Assembly: GCF_023715685.1 (NCBI RefSeq)
Contig: NZ_JAMBOQ010000006.1
Location: 62,001 to 126,000 of the forward strand
Direction of reading: 5' to 3'
DNA from: Priestia aryabhattai
Lineage (GTDB): Bacteria; Bacillota; Bacilli; Bacillales; Bacillaceae_H
Length of the DNA: 64,000 bases
Shown: positions 22,907 through 33,102 of the stretch, piece after piece
How positions within the stretch are numbered: position 1 is the first letter of the stretch
Layout: each line of letters begins with the position of its first letter
The notes under the pieces: generated by a model
Told to the model about the DNA's origin: nothing
Databases searched by the model: none
Seen by the model: the letters and a program-made list of their open reading frames with translations, nothing else
Translations under genes and position numbers: made by a program

Positions 22907-25900
22907 ATGAATATGCTTTGGATAGTTAGTGGGCAAACGTATCAGCAGCTGCCTATAGATTTTAAAACCTTTCGCCAAGCAACGGTTGGGAACACTCAGC
23001 ATCAAACTTTTACTTTTTCCTATCCGTTTGAGAAAGGGCAAATGACGCTGTCGTCTGAAAAAAACGGCAGGCTCTTGATTTCCTACGGAGAAGAAAGGAT
23101 AGCAGAGTTATCTGTTTCTGAGTCGTTTGTATGGCAAGAACAAGGACAGGCTTTAACTTTTGTTTTTACAGAGTCAGCTGTTAAAGAAGCTGTCTATTAT
23201 ATTGATTACGGATCAGAAGTTTCGTTTTCCATAAGCGATGAAGCAGCTGATGTGCATCAGCAGAAAGAAAAGTGTGTAGTAGAGCCAAAAGAAGGATTTT
23301 ACTTATCAAAAATCAATGGGAAATGGAAGGTCTTTTATAACCAAGAACCGCTTTATCTTAACGGACACCGACTAGAAGAGAATACGAACCTTCAGCCGGG
23401 AGATCTTATTTTATGGTCCTCTATGACGATTCAATTGATTGAAAAAGATTTGTTGAAAATTCAAGGCTACTATGATTATGCATCTAAGCTTCCAGCTACG
23501 GCACAGCCTATTTCTGAAATGAAAAAGAAGTATCCGGTTTATAGACGGACCCCGCGTATGGTATATGATTTGCCTGATGATAAGGTGAGCTTGTCCTTCC
23601 CATCTCAAGACAATGATGAAAATAGCCGAAGCTTATGGCTTACCATTTTACCGCCATTAGTCATGCTGTTAGTGATGGGTACGGTATCGATTATTCAGCC
23701 TAGGGGAATTTTTATTATTATATCTGTCATGATGTTTACGACCACGCTGATTGTATCTACCGTTCAATATTTCAAAGACAAGAAACAGCGCAAGAAGCGA
23801 CAAGAGCGTCGTCGTCGAATCTATACAAAGTACTTAGAAAACAAACGTGAGGAATTACAAGAACTAGTATCAGTTCAACGAGATGTATTATCTTATCATT
23901 TTCCGACGTTTGAACGAATGAAATATTTAACTGAACAGATTTCTGATCGGATTTGGGAACGAACTGTGGAGAGCAGTGATTTTTTACAGGTGCGTCTTGG
24001 AACAGGAACAGTTCCGGGAAGCTATCAAATTTCCTTAAATAGCGGAGATATGGCTAATAGAGAAATTGATGATTTGCTTGAGCAGTCTCAGCATATGGAA
24101 AAGGTCTATCGAGAAGTGAAAAATGCCCCCGTTACCGCTCATTTAGGCCGAGGTTCTATCGGTCTGGTAGGAAAGATGAAAACGGTGAAGAATGAATTGC
24201 ATCAGCTCGTAGGACAGCTGGCATTTTCTCACAGTTATCATGATGTGAGATTCGTATTCATTTTTGATGAAGAAGAATATAAAGAGTGGGAATGGATGAA
24301 GTGGCTTCCTCATTTTCAGCTTCCGCATTCTTTTGCGAAAGGTTTCATTTATAATGAACAAACGAGGGATCAGCTTTTATCTTCTATTTATGAAATGCTA
24401 AGAGAACGCGACTTAGATGAAGCAAAAGGGGAAGGGGTTTTCCTGCCTCATTTTGTTTTTCTTATTACGAATCAGCAGTTAATTGCAGATCACGTTATCT
24501 TAGAGTATTTAGAAGGATATCACCCTCACCTTGGGTTCTCTACGATATTTGCAGCAGAGACAAAGGAAAGCTTAACGGAGCATGTTCACACACTCGTTCG
24601 TTATATTAACGAATCCGAGGGGGATATATTAATTCAAAAGCAAAAAGCTGTGAATATTCCATTTCAGCTTGATAAACACATGCTTGATTATAATGAAAGA
24701 TTTGCAAGGATGCTGCGGACATTGGATCACCAAGTTGGCATGACCAACTCAATTCCAAATAGCGTTTCATTCTTAGAATTATTTAAAGCAAGAGAAATTG
24801 GTGAATTGGATATCGTGCAAAGGTGGCACGGCAATGAATCAGCTAAGTCGCTAGCAGTTCCGGTTGGTTTAAAAGGAAAAGAAGATATTGTTGAACTAAA
24901 TCTTCACGAAAAAGCTCACGGCCCTCATGGATTGCTTGCAGGTACGACGGGGTCAGGGAAAAGTGAATTTTTACAAACGTACATTCTTTCTCTAGCGGTG
25001 AATTTCCACCCCCATGAAGTCGCGTTTTTATTGATTGACTATAAAGGCGGAGGAATGGCTCAGCCGTTTAAAAACATGCCTCACCTGCTTGGAACCATTA
25101 CAAACATTGAAGGAAGTAAGAATTTTAGTACAAGAGCCTTAGCTTCTATTAAAAGTGAATTAAAGCGACGCCAACGCTTGTTTGATAGATATGAAGTAAA
25201 TCATATTAATGATTATACAGATTTATATAAGCAAGGTATGGCAGAAGAACCTCTGCCTCATTTATTCTTAATTTCGGATGAATTTGCCGAGTTAAAAAGT
25301 GAAGAACCAGAGTTCATTCGCGAATTAGTCAGCGCGGCGCGCATTGGACGTAGTCTAGGCGTTCATTTAATTTTAGCAACTCAAAAGCCAGGCGGTGTTA
25401 TTGACGATCAAATTTGGAGTAATGCGCGCTTTAAAGTAGCGTTAAAAGTCCAAGATGCCGCTGATAGTAAAGAAATCTTAAAAAATGCGGACGCTGCTTC
25501 TATTACGGTGACTGGTCGAGGCTATCTGCAGGTTGGAAACAATGAAGTGTATGAACTGTTTCAGTCAGCTTGGAGCGGCGCGCCGTATATGGAAGATACG
25601 TATGGAGCTGAAGATGAAGTAGCCATTGTAACAGACCTAGGGTTGGTTCCTTTATCTGATGTATCCACTCAGCAGACATCATCTAAACAAGCGGAAGCAG
25701 AAATTGATGTTGTGGTGCAAAAAATTGAACAAACGCAGCAAGAATTAGGTATCAAAAAATTAAATAGTCCATGGCTTCCGCCTCTTAAAGAGAGATTGCT
25801 TCGCAGTGAGTACAAAGAGAAGCGAGACGGAGTATTCCCAATTGGCTTGATTGATGAACCGGAAAAGCAAAGTCAAACGGTATATAACTATCAGCTGATG

Positions 25901-27385
25901 GACGATGGAAATATTGGTATATTTGGTTCGTCAGGATACGGTAAATCGTTTACAGTCATGATGTTGCTTCTTAGTCTAGCTGAAAGACAGAGTCCGGAGC
26001 AGCTTCATTATTACATTTTTGACTTTGGAAACGGTACGCTGCTGCCGCTTCGTCAGCTGCCTCATACGGCGGATTATTTCTTAATGGATCAAATGCGTAA
26101 AATTGAAAAATTCATGACGATTATCAAACAAGAAATCGCAAGGCGAAAGCAGTTATTTCAGCAGCAGGAAGTTAGCAATATCAAAATGTATAATGCTCTA
26201 AGTCCAGAAGAGCTTCCTCTAATTTTTATCACGATTGATAATTTTGATCTTGTCAAAGAAGAAATGCAAGATCTAGAAATGCAGTTCACACAGCTTGTGC
26301 GTGACGGTCAGTCTTTAGGAATTTATATGATCTTTACCGCGACGCGCGTGAATTCTATTCGTCAGTCGCTTATGAATAACTTGAAAACAAAGGTTGTTCA
26401 TTATTTAATGGATCATTCAGAAGCGTATTCTATTTTAGGACGTACGCCGTACGCGCTAGAGTCTATTCCTGGCCGGGCTATTATCAAAACGGATCACCCT
26501 TATTTTGCGCAGCTGTTTTTACCTGCGGAAGGAAAAGATGATTTTGAAATTTATGATGAGGTTAAACTGCACATTCAACGATTAAAAGATCAATATGCTG
26601 ATGCTATTCTTCCGGAGCCTGTGCCAATGCTGTCACCGAAACTTGTACTTGCCGAGTTTATGACGGACAGAAGAGTTATTCGGGAAAAAGGAGTTATTCC
26701 TCTTGGATTAGATGAAGAGTTTGTTCGACCAGTGCATATGAACTTTACGAAAAATAAGCATTGTATCGTCATGGGGCAGACGCAAAAAGGAAAGACAAAT
26801 GTAGTGAAAGTCATACTGCAAACAGCGCTTGAACAAGGCGTAAAGCAAATCGGACTATTTGATTCGGTTGACCGTGGTTTATCAAGCTATGCAGCTGAAG
26901 AGCAAGTTTTTTACATGGAAACAAAAGAACAGATTATCGACTGGCTTAATCTAACCGAAGAACGATTGCAGCGACGTGAAAATAAGTATTTGGAAGCAGT
27001 GCAGGAAGGAACAGTACACAGCCTTTCATTTGCTCCGATAATGCTTGTAGTAGACGGATTTGTACGATTCCAGCAAAACTTAGACAGCGTCCTGCAGGAT
27101 CGCATTACGAAATTGATGAAAAATTATAGCCACTTGGGCTTTAACTTGATTGTTGCAGGCAACAACAATGAGTTTTCAAAAGGATTTGACGCGTTAACAA
27201 CAGAAGTGAAGCAAATTGGCCAAGCCGTGTTGCTGATGAAGAAAACGGAGCAAAGCTTATTTACACTTCCTTATGACCGAAAAGAAGCCGACGTTAATCC
27301 TGGCTTCGGTTATTATATTAAAAGTGGAAAAGAAACGAGAATTCAAATCCCGCTATGTGTAAGTGAAAGGAAGATCTTAACATGA
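22907..27385 (+). CDS. yukBA: FtsK/SpoIIIE-type T7SS ATPase YukBA (EssC)
   Basis: A 1492-residue motor protein: two N-terminal FHA-like domains (~1-180), two TM helices (~240-285), then three FtsK/SpoIIIE ATPase domains with Walker A motifs GTTGSGKSE (~678), GSSGYGKSF (~1006) and GQTQKGKTN (~1289). The first domain has an intact Walker B (FLISDEFAEL), while the later ones are more diverged, as usual in EssC. It drives export of WXG and LXG substrates, and the C-terminal domains recognise them. ATG with GGGAGGT upstream; overlaps yueB by four bases (ATGA). Confidence 0.94.
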   Translation: MNMLWIVSGQTYQQLPIDFKTFRQATVGNTQHQTFTFSYPFEKGQMTLSSEKNGRLLISYGEERIAELSVSESFVWQEQGQALTFVFTESAVKEAVYYIDYGSEVSFSISDEAADVHQQKEKCVVEPKEGFYLSKINGKWKVFYNQEPLYLNGHRLEENTNLQPGDLILWSSMTIQLIEKDLLKIQGYYDYASKLPATAQPISEMKKKYPVYRRTPRMVYDLPDDKVSLSFPSQDNDENSRSLWLTILPPLVMLLVMGTVSIIQPRGIFIIISVMMFTTTLIVSTVQYFKDKKQRKKRQERRRRIYTKYLENKREELQELVSVQRDVLSYHFPTFERMKYLTEQISDRIWERTVESSDFLQVRLGTGTVPGSYQISLNSGDMANREIDDLLEQSQHMEKVYREVKNAPVTAHLGRGSIGLVGKMKTVKNELHQLVGQLAFSHSYHDVRFVFIFDEEEYKEWEWMKWLPHFQLPHSFAKGFIYNEQTRDQLLSSIYEMLRERDLDEAKGEGVFLPHFVFLITNQQLIADHVILEYLEGYHPHLGFSTIFAAETKESLTEHVHTLVRYINESEGDILIQKQKAVNIPFQLDKHMLDYNERFARMLRTLDHQVGMTNSIPNSVSFLELFKAREIGELDIVQRWHGNESAKSLAVPVGLKGKEDIVELNLHEKAHGPHGLLAGTTGSGKSEFLQTYILSLAVNFHPHEVAFLLIDYKGGGMAQPFKNMPHLLGTITNIEGSKNFSTRALASIKSELKRRQRLFDRYEVNHINDYTDLYKQGMAEEPLPHLFLISDEFAELKSEEPEFIRELVSAARIGRSLGVHLILATQKPGGVIDDQIWSNARFKVALKVQDAADSKEILKNADAASITVTGRGYLQVGNNEVYELFQSAWSGAPYMEDTYGAEDEVAIVTDLGLVPLSDVSTQQTSSKQAEAEIDVVVQKIEQTQQELGIKKLNSPWLPPLKERLLRSEYKEKRDGVFPIGLIDEPEKQSQTVYNYQLMDDGNIGIFGSSGYGKSFTVMMLLLSLAERQSPEQLHYYIFDFGNGTLLPLRQLPHTADYFLMDQMRKIEKFMTIIKQEIARRKQLFQQQEVSNIKMYNALSPEELPLIFITIDNFDLVKEEMQDLEMQFTQLVRDGQSLGIYMIFTATRVNSIRQSLMNNLKTKVVHYLMDHSEAYSILGRTPYALESIPGRAIIKTDHPYFAQLFLPAEGKDDFEIYDEVKLHIQRLKDQYADAILPEPVPMLSPKLVLAEFMTDRRVIREKGVIPLGLDEEFVRPVHMNFTKNKHCIVMGQTQKGKTNVVKVILQTALEQGVKQIGLFDSVDRGLSSYAAEEQVFYMETKEQIIDWLNLTEERLQRRENKYLEAVQEGTVHSLSFAPIMLVVDGFVRFQQNLDSVLQDRITKLMKNYSHLGFNLIVAGNNNEFSKGFDALTTEVKQIGQAVLLMKKTEQSLFTLPYDRKEADVNPGFGYYIKSGKETRIQIPLCVSERKILT

Positions 27386-30300
27386 CCGAACAGCGCAAGT
27401 ATACACTTAAAGTCATATTAGCTGTTGTTTTAATTTTGGCTCTTCCTTCTTTCTTTTTCCAGTATATTGGAGACAACCCGCTGCAAGTCATAGAAAACTC
27501 AACAAGAACGATTGCGGTTGTTAACGAAGATAATGGAGTAAAAGAAAACAGTGAAAAAGCGATAGAATTTGGAGAAAAAGTGACTCCTCTTTTACAGGAG
27601 GGGTCGGATTATCAATGGACCGTACTTGGACGAAGCGCGGCTACAAGCGGTTTACAGAATGGGAAATATGATGCGGTTATCTATATTCCCTCGACTTTCT
27701 CACAAAATATTTTATCGTATCAGGAAAAAAAGCCAGAAAAAGCTAATTTGGAATATAAAGTTCAAAGTCAGCTTAACGCAGTTAATAAGGAAAAAGTAGT
27801 AGGGGAATTAGAAGATGCTACTACAAAGGTTAATAATGAAATGTCCTCTTTGTACTGGAGTTATGTATCACAAGAAGTGGATAAGGTACGCGGACAGTTT
27901 GATAAAATTTTAAATAAAGAAATCGCCTTTCAAAAAACAATGGTCGCTTTTTATAAACCAAATTCAAAAGATTTAGCGGGTGAATTAAACGATCAAAAGA
28001 AAATTCTTCAGCAAATCCAAGATAATGTAAATAAAGCGGAAAAAGGTTCTAGCGACAGACAAGGCGACGTAGAACAGGTTGAAAAGAATTTAAAAAGCTT
28101 CATTGAATATGTGAACCAGTATCAAACATATCAAGAAACACAGAAGCAAATGCTTGAAAAAACGCAGGCTCAAAGCGTCGCTGCGATTCAAGAAGGGTTG
28201 TTTTCCCTTGAATCTAATCAGCCAAGCTCCAAGCAAAACTTTGACGAACAGGCCAATCAATTATTCAGCGGCTTGTCTTCCATTCAACAGCAGCTGGATG
28301 AAAATCAAAAAGCCGTTGGAGAACTTGGGGACAAACAAGCGGATAACGTCAGTGAACAAGAAAAAGCTCTGCAAGATTTGAACGGCCAAATAATCAGTTC
28401 ATACAAACAGCAGTCTGAGCAAACAACGCTAAATCAAATTGAAAACAAGCTAAAGCCGCTTCGTGCACAGCTAGAGACAGCTTCATCAAATGATGGTGGC
28501 GGAGGCTCAGATGATATAACGGATTCAGGGGAAGACGATGGAGCTCAGCCCGATCCAAATCAAGACGGAGAGACGCCAACGAATCCAGGGGAAGATGACG
28601 GAACTCAGCCCGATCCAAATCAAGGTGGAGAGACGCCAACGGATCCTGGAGAAGGCGATGGAACTCAGCCAGATTCAGGTCAAGGCGAAGGAACGTCAGC
28701 ACCAATTAAAGTGGATTTATCTCAGCAAACAGCAAAGCTTGATGACATATCAAAAGGGCTTGAGGATTTAGAACAGCAGCTCCAAGGAATGACGAGCGAA
28801 ACACCTGAAGCGCCTGACACACCTGAGGCAACGGAAACACCTGAAACACCTGAAACACCGGACGCATCAGGTACATCCAATGCTGTGAAAAGTGCGCTTG
28901 AAAAAGTGACCAATCTGAAAACGCAGGTACAAGCAGTCAGAGATGAGCTGCAAAACGTAACAGTTCAGCCTGAGACTTCAGAAGAAAATACGGATACGCT
29001 GAAGCAGAAAATTGCAAGTTTGGAGGCAGACGTTAAGTCTTTGACAGCACAGAAAAAAAAAGCAGAGAAAGACTTAGAAGAAGCAACAAAGTCGTCCAGC
29101 AGTCAAATTGCTAAGCTTCAAGAAGAAAATGAACGATTAAAAAAAGAGAATGAAAAGTTGAAAGAAGACGGCAAAAAGCCTTCTAAAGGTAGTGTGGATG
29201 TAGACAATCTTATTACGATGATTAAAAACAAAGAAGATAAAATCTTATCTTCTCCAAACCTTTCAGCTTCTCGCAAGGAAAAGCTGAGCAATATATTCTC
29301 AGGTAAGATTAAAAGCAGCAATGGAGAGGATATGCTAAAGTACTACGGTGATTTATCGCAGTATGATTTGACTTTAGCTCAAGTAGGAAATACAGACATA
29401 CAGAACAGCATCCTTAACAATGACTCTATTAAAGGAAGTTTGCAGCAGGTGTTAACTGGAACCGTCTCTTCTCAAGACGCGCGTAAGCAAATCCAACAAA
29501 ACCTGTCTCTAACAGAAGAAGAGTTAGCGCAGTTCCAAAGTTCAGTGCAAGATTTTGCTGATCAATATGGACAAACAGTTGATGCTGAACAAGCATCTAT
29601 TATGGAAGAGCTATCAGCTATCCAAGAAAAAGCAAATGCAATGAATCAAGAGCTTCAATCTAGTTCAAGTGAAGATCAAGCATTAGAAAAGAAAGAAGCT
29701 CCGGGTGTAACAGGCTTAATGACGCTGCAGCAAAGCATGGGTCAGGAGTTACAAGGAATGAACGAACTCATTTCATCTTTAGGTGAAAGACAAGCTAATG
29801 TTGTCACATACACGGATGAGTTGCAGAAGCGAGTAAATGAAGTACAGGATAAAGCTGATACGCTTAACAGCAAGTGGGCCCAAAACGTAGATTCAACGAA
29901 GTTGGTTCGCGGCCAGGTATACCGTTTGTTAAATAATACATTAGTGGATGGACAGAATAATGATTACGTTTATCATTATTTAGCCAATCCTCTTCAAGTA
30001 AGCGGTGAAGTGCCGGCTGAAAAAGTAAAAGAGGTTCCACCGGTTGTCATTTTGGTTATTATCTTAATCAGCAGCTTACTAATTGGTTATTTCAGTCAAT
30101 ACTATCGACATGCACCGATGCTTGTAAAAGGTACGCTGTTTGGGTTATTGAATTTGATTGTAGGGTTAATGGTAAGTATCTTTAGCTTTAATATTTATTC
30201 GTTATCGGGAGACCGGGCAATGGAATGGTCAATCTTTACGATCGTCTTATTGCTTGCTTCATCTACACTCGTACGTATTGCTTTCTTATTAGGAAGCTTC

Positions 30301-30555
30301 GCTGGATGGGTGACGACAGTAGGGTTGATTTTATTTTATATTACCCCGCTTCTTAACTTATCTATGCCAAACTTTAATTACGAAGACCCAGTATCTAAAG
30401 TGTATATGTCAATTCAATATGATACGCAGTCTCTGTTTGGACAGGCGCTTATTGTATTACTGGGAATGACTTCCGTTTTAAGTGTTCTACCATCTATTAT
30501 TCGTGCTTTAAAGACGACTAAAGAGGTTGAAAATGATGAAACCTATAGTGCTTAA
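27382..30555 (+). CDS. yueB: T7SS membrane protein YueB (EsaA), SPP1-receptor type
   Basis: A 1057-residue protein with one N-terminal TM helix (~10-28), a very large extracellular domain rich in coiled coils (~180-330, ~510-600, ~720-860), and about five C-terminal TM helices (from ~890). In B. subtilis YueB is a component of the Yuk system and the receptor of phage SPP1. Residues ~383-442 are three imperfect 20-residue repeats (GEDDGTQPDPNQGGETPTDP type), and a Thr/Pro/Glu stretch follows at ~473-495. These inserts lie in the exposed region and are encoded by 60-bp DNA repeats at 28528-28707. Confidence 0.9.
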   Translation: MTEQRKYTLKVILAVVLILALPSFFFQYIGDNPLQVIENSTRTIAVVNEDNGVKENSEKAIEFGEKVTPLLQEGSDYQWTVLGRSAATSGLQNGKYDAVIYIPSTFSQNILSYQEKKPEKANLEYKVQSQLNAVNKEKVVGELEDATTKVNNEMSSLYWSYVSQEVDKVRGQFDKILNKEIAFQKTMVAFYKPNSKDLAGELNDQKKILQQIQDNVNKAEKGSSDRQGDVEQVEKNLKSFIEYVNQYQTYQETQKQMLEKTQAQSVAAIQEGLFSLESNQPSSKQNFDEQANQLFSGLSSIQQQLDENQKAVGELGDKQADNVSEQEKALQDLNGQIISSYKQQSEQTTLNQIENKLKPLRAQLETASSNDGGGGSDDITDSGEDDGAQPDPNQDGETPTNPGEDDGTQPDPNQGGETPTDPGEGDGTQPDSGQGEGTSAPIKVDLSQQTAKLDDISKGLEDLEQQLQGMTSETPEAPDTPEATETPETPETPDASGTSNAVKSALEKVTNLKTQVQAVRDELQNVTVQPETSEENTDTLKQKIASLEADVKSLTAQKKKAEKDLEEATKSSSSQIAKLQEENERLKKENEKLKEDGKKPSKGSVDVDNLITMIKNKEDKILSSPNLSASRKEKLSNIFSGKIKSSNGEDMLKYYGDLSQYDLTLAQVGNTDIQNSILNNDSIKGSLQQVLTGTVSSQDARKQIQQNLSLTEEELAQFQSSVQDFADQYGQTVDAEQASIMEELSAIQEKANAMNQELQSSSSEDQALEKKEAPGVTGLMTLQQSMGQELQGMNELISSLGERQANVVTYTDELQKRVNEVQDKADTLNSKWAQNVDSTKLVRGQVYRLLNNTLVDGQNNDYVYHYLANPLQVSGEVPAEKVKEVPPVVILVIILISSLLIGYFSQYYRHAPMLVKGTLFGLLNLIVGLMVSIFSFNIYSLSGDRAMEWSIFTIVLLLASSTLVRIAFLLGSFAGWVTTVGLILFYITPLLNLSMPNFNYEDPVSKVYMSIQYDTQSLFGQALIVLLGMTSVLSVLPSIIRALKTTKEVENDETYSA
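28528..28707 (+). repeat. Three tandem 60-bp repeats inside yueB
   Basis: Units at 28528-28587, 28588-28647 and 28648-28707, in frame, encoding acidic proline-rich 20-residue repeats. The first two are nearly identical; the third diverges at its end. Confidence 0.85.
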
Positions 30556-31030
30556 TAAGAAGATTGGAAGTATTGTTCTTATTTTTTCTCTTCTTTGTTT
30601 CCCTATAGCAGCAGCGGCTGAAGCCGATGACGGAAACGTTGAAGGTATCAAACCAAATGTATATAAAGATGATCCGATTAAATTGGACCCTGAATCTCTG
30701 CTAGAAAATAAAAAAGAAGTAGGCAATATTCCGGAGGAAATAAAAGATCTTACATTTGAAAAAGAGGAAGATGTAGAGAAAGAGAGCTTAAAAGAAAGTC
30801 TTTTTGCGAACGCATCAGCTGAAGATAATACGATTTCTGCGAAAGCAAAAGAATATAACTTGTTTTCTTCTAAAAACACTTCCTACAAGAAAGATCGAAC
30901 AGAACAAACTGCTTCTGAAAAGTCATCAGACTTACAATGGTTTTATTTAGTATTGATTGGTGTGGGGGTTGTTGTATTATTTGCCGTTTTAATACCGCGA
31001 ATTAGCCCTCAGCCTTCTGCAAAAAAATGA
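30533..31030 (+). CDS. yueC: T7SS membrane protein YueC (EssA)
   Basis: About 165 residues: a signal-type hydrophobic N-terminus (~12-30, GSIVLIFSLLCFPIAAAAE), an acidic extracellular middle, and a C-terminal TM helix (LVLIGVGVVVLFAVLI) before a short basic tail. This is the EssA/YueC layout and position, last in the yuk/yue order. The start overlaps the end of yueB by 23 bases; AGAGG sits about eight bases before ATG 30533, with ATG 30536 as alternative. Ends in a strong terminator, closing the operon. Confidence 0.85.
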   Translation: MMKPIVLNKKIGSIVLIFSLLCFPIAAAAEADDGNVEGIKPNVYKDDPIKLDPESLLENKKEVGNIPEEIKDLTFEKEEDVEKESLKESLFANASAEDNTISAKAKEYNLFSSKNTSYKKDRTEQTASEKSSDLQWFYLVLIGVGVVVLFAVLIPRISPQPSAKK

Positions 31031-31066
31031 AAAAACCTCGCTGTTAATCAACAGCGAGGTTTTTGC
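31031..31066. terminator. Terminator of the yuk/yue operon
   Basis: AAAAACCTCGCTGTT / AACAGCGAGGTTTTT hairpin between convergent genes, usable from both sides. Confidence 0.88.
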
Positions 31067-31080
31067 GTATAGACGCAAAT

Positions 31081-31557
31081 TTATAGGCGGCGGAAGCCTT
31101 CTTCAAACAAATAATCTTCTGCTTCTTCGTAAGATAAGAATGCTGCCTCTAAATTCAAGCCAGAATAAATATTCCACAGGTCATCTTCATGAACAAGTAA
31201 AAGCGTTGCGTTGTCTGGGCCGTTCCAGCGCTGTTCATTTCCATTTCCTACAATAGCTTCTTCTCTAGCTGTATCAGGAAGGGTAGACAAAGATTCAATA
31301 GAAGCTTGAATAATTGAGCGAAGCTCTTCTTCTGTATAATCGCGGATATTCACAAGACCTTTGTCATTTGCTTCATACCCTTTTAAAAACCCTGCATATA
31401 CAAAACCATTTCCGTTAGGATGCAGGTGATGCACAACAACCGTTTTATCGTACACGCTTTCTTCATAATGAAAATTCACGCGTCCTAAAGATACATCTTT
31501 TCGATGCAGCTCTGGAAACGATGAAATAATAGCTAATTTTTCGTCAAAACTAAGCAT
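31081..31557 (-). CDS. Conserved hypothetical protein, Bacillus type
   Basis: A 158-residue soluble acidic protein, not recognised. It has an alternating strand/helix pattern, VVVHHLHPNGNGFVYAGFL near residue 40 and a helical acidic C-terminus (LSYEEAEDYLFEEGFRRL). The start is ATG 31557, because the reverse strand has GAGG seven bases upstream; TTG 31563 is less likely. It is convergent with the T7SS operon, and nothing links it to that system. Confidence 0.65.
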   Translation of the reverse strand: MLSFDEKLAIISSFPELHRKDVSLGRVNFHYEESVYDKTVVVHHLHPNGNGFVYAGFLKGYEANDKGLVNIRDYTEEELRSIIQASIESLSTLPDTAREEAIVGNGNEQRWNGPDNATLLLVHEDDLWNIYSGLNLEAAFLSYEEAEDYLFEEGFRRL

Positions 31558-31844
31558 AGACAATCCTCATTTCTATTTAAATCATTTCATTTTCTGAAAT
31601 GGTATAAGCTCTTTTATGATTCGGTTGATTATACCATATATAAAGAAAGACACATAATGCTTTTTCCAATGTGAACTTTTAAAAATATAACCCTTCGCAT
31701 AAAGTGGCTGTCACTGTAAAGAAGAACACATCTTTTTCACTATAAAACTTAACAAAAAAGAGGCAGGGAATTCACAGCAAAAAAATAATATAAAGAGGTG
31801 GAAGAAAACTAGTTTTCAAACCTATCATAAGGAGGAATAAAAAA

Positions 31845-32999
31845 GTGAGATTACACGCTCTGTATAAAAAAACATGGGCAATGTCCCTGCTTGTTTTTGC
31901 TCTTTTAGTGAGCTTAACTCCTATTAGTCAAGCAGCCGCATCTTTATCTGTTGCACAAGCTCTTGAGAATCAAAACAACAGTGTACAAACGGTTAAAGGA
32001 TATGTAGTAGGTCAACCTACAGGCACATCTACAGTTATTACGAGCAATTACTCAAACGATTATGCACTTGCTCTTGCTGACAGTTCAAATGAAACCAACA
32101 CAGACAAAATGGTATACGTTCAAATTCCTTCAAATTTACGAAGTACATTTGGACTTCAAAGTCACCCGGAGTTAAAAGGGAAAAGTCTTACTGTTACAGG
32201 AACACTCACTCCTTATTTTTCACACCCAGGAATAAAATCAGTTACTTCTATCAGTACAGAAACAGGAGGAACTGATCCGACTCCAGATCCTACAGAGCCA
32301 ACCATTCCAGTAGAAGACTATTATCGTACCGCAGCTGGAAAAACAGGAAACACCTTAAAAACAGAGCTTCATAACATTATTGACCATCACACAGAACTAT
32401 CGTATTCAGCCGTATGGGAAGCTTTAAAGAAAACGGATGAAGATCCAGCTAACGCAAATAACGTTATTTTGCTCTATACGGGGCGTTCACAGGCTAAGAG
32501 TACAAATGGAGGCGGAGTGGACGATTGGAATCGTGAGCACGTCTGGGCAAAGTCTCACGGGGATTTTGGAACAGCTATGGGGCCTGGAACAGACCTCCAT
32601 CATTTACGTCCAACCGATGTGTCTGTAAACAGTACGAGAGGAAACTTAGATTTTGATAACGGAGGGACGGAACATAGCGAAGCACTCGGAAATTATTTTG
32701 ACAGTGATTCATGGGAACCTCGAGATGAAGTAAAAGGTGACGTGGCTCGTATGTTGTTTTATATGGCTGTGCGCTATGAAGGCGATGTAAGTGATGAGCC
32801 TGACTTAGAACTTAATAACGTAGTGAATAATGGCACTGCTCCTTATCACGGAAAGGTATCTGTGCTTCTTCAATGGAACGCCCAAGACCCAGTAGATGAT
32901 CGAGAACGACGTAGAAATGATATTATTTATTCAGACTATCAGCATAACCGCAATCCATTTATTGATCATCCTGAATGGGTAAATGAGATTTGGAACTAA
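31845..32999 (+). CDS. Secreted endonuclease I family nuclease
   Basis: A 384-residue exported protein: signal peptide ~1-28 ending at SQAAA, an N-terminal OB-fold-like domain (~30-125), a short Asp/Pro/Thr linker, and an EndA/Bsn-type domain (~140-384). The catalytic beta-beta-alpha-metal core is visible as WNREHVWAKSHGDFG, GTDLHHLRPTD and STRGNLDFD. B. subtilis relatives (Bsn/YurI) are extracellular nucleases for nutrient or phosphate scavenging. GTG start with GGAGGA eight bases upstream; ends at a terminator. Monocistronic. Confidence 0.9.
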   Translation: MRLHALYKKTWAMSLLVFALLVSLTPISQAAASLSVAQALENQNNSVQTVKGYVVGQPTGTSTVITSNYSNDYALALADSSNETNTDKMVYVQIPSNLRSTFGLQSHPELKGKSLTVTGTLTPYFSHPGIKSVTSISTETGGTDPTPDPTEPTIPVEDYYRTAAGKTGNTLKTELHNIIDHHTELSYSAVWEALKKTDEDPANANNVILLYTGRSQAKSTNGGGVDDWNREHVWAKSHGDFGTAMGPGTDLHHLRPTDVSVNSTRGNLDFDNGGTEHSEALGNYFDSDSWEPRDEVKGDVARMLFYMAVRYEGDVSDEPDLELNNVVNNGTAPYHGKVSVLLQWNAQDPVDDRERRRNDIIYSDYQHNRNPFIDHPEWVNEIWN

Positions 33000-33000
33000 T

Positions 33001-33035
33001 GAAGAAGGCGTCCTGGCAGGGCGTCTTTTTTTATA
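33001..33035 (+). terminator. Terminator of the nuclease gene
   Basis: AAGGCGTCCT / AGGGCGTCTT hairpin with a T run, just after the stop. Confidence 0.7.
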
Positions 33036-33102
33036 AAAGAAAAAGGAAAAAACCAAAATCCGCCGAATACCTATAGGTGATTTTGAAAAATGGAGGGAAG
33101 AT

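Noticed and set aside
22667..23041. Long hydrophobic minus-strand frame (Leu/Phe-rich)
   Set aside because: Antisense of the Glu/Lys-rich coiled coil of YukC, which always produces Leu/Phe-rich complements.
28394..28705. Repetitive minus-strand frame in yueB
   Set aside because: Mirror of the 60-bp repeats; no start signal.
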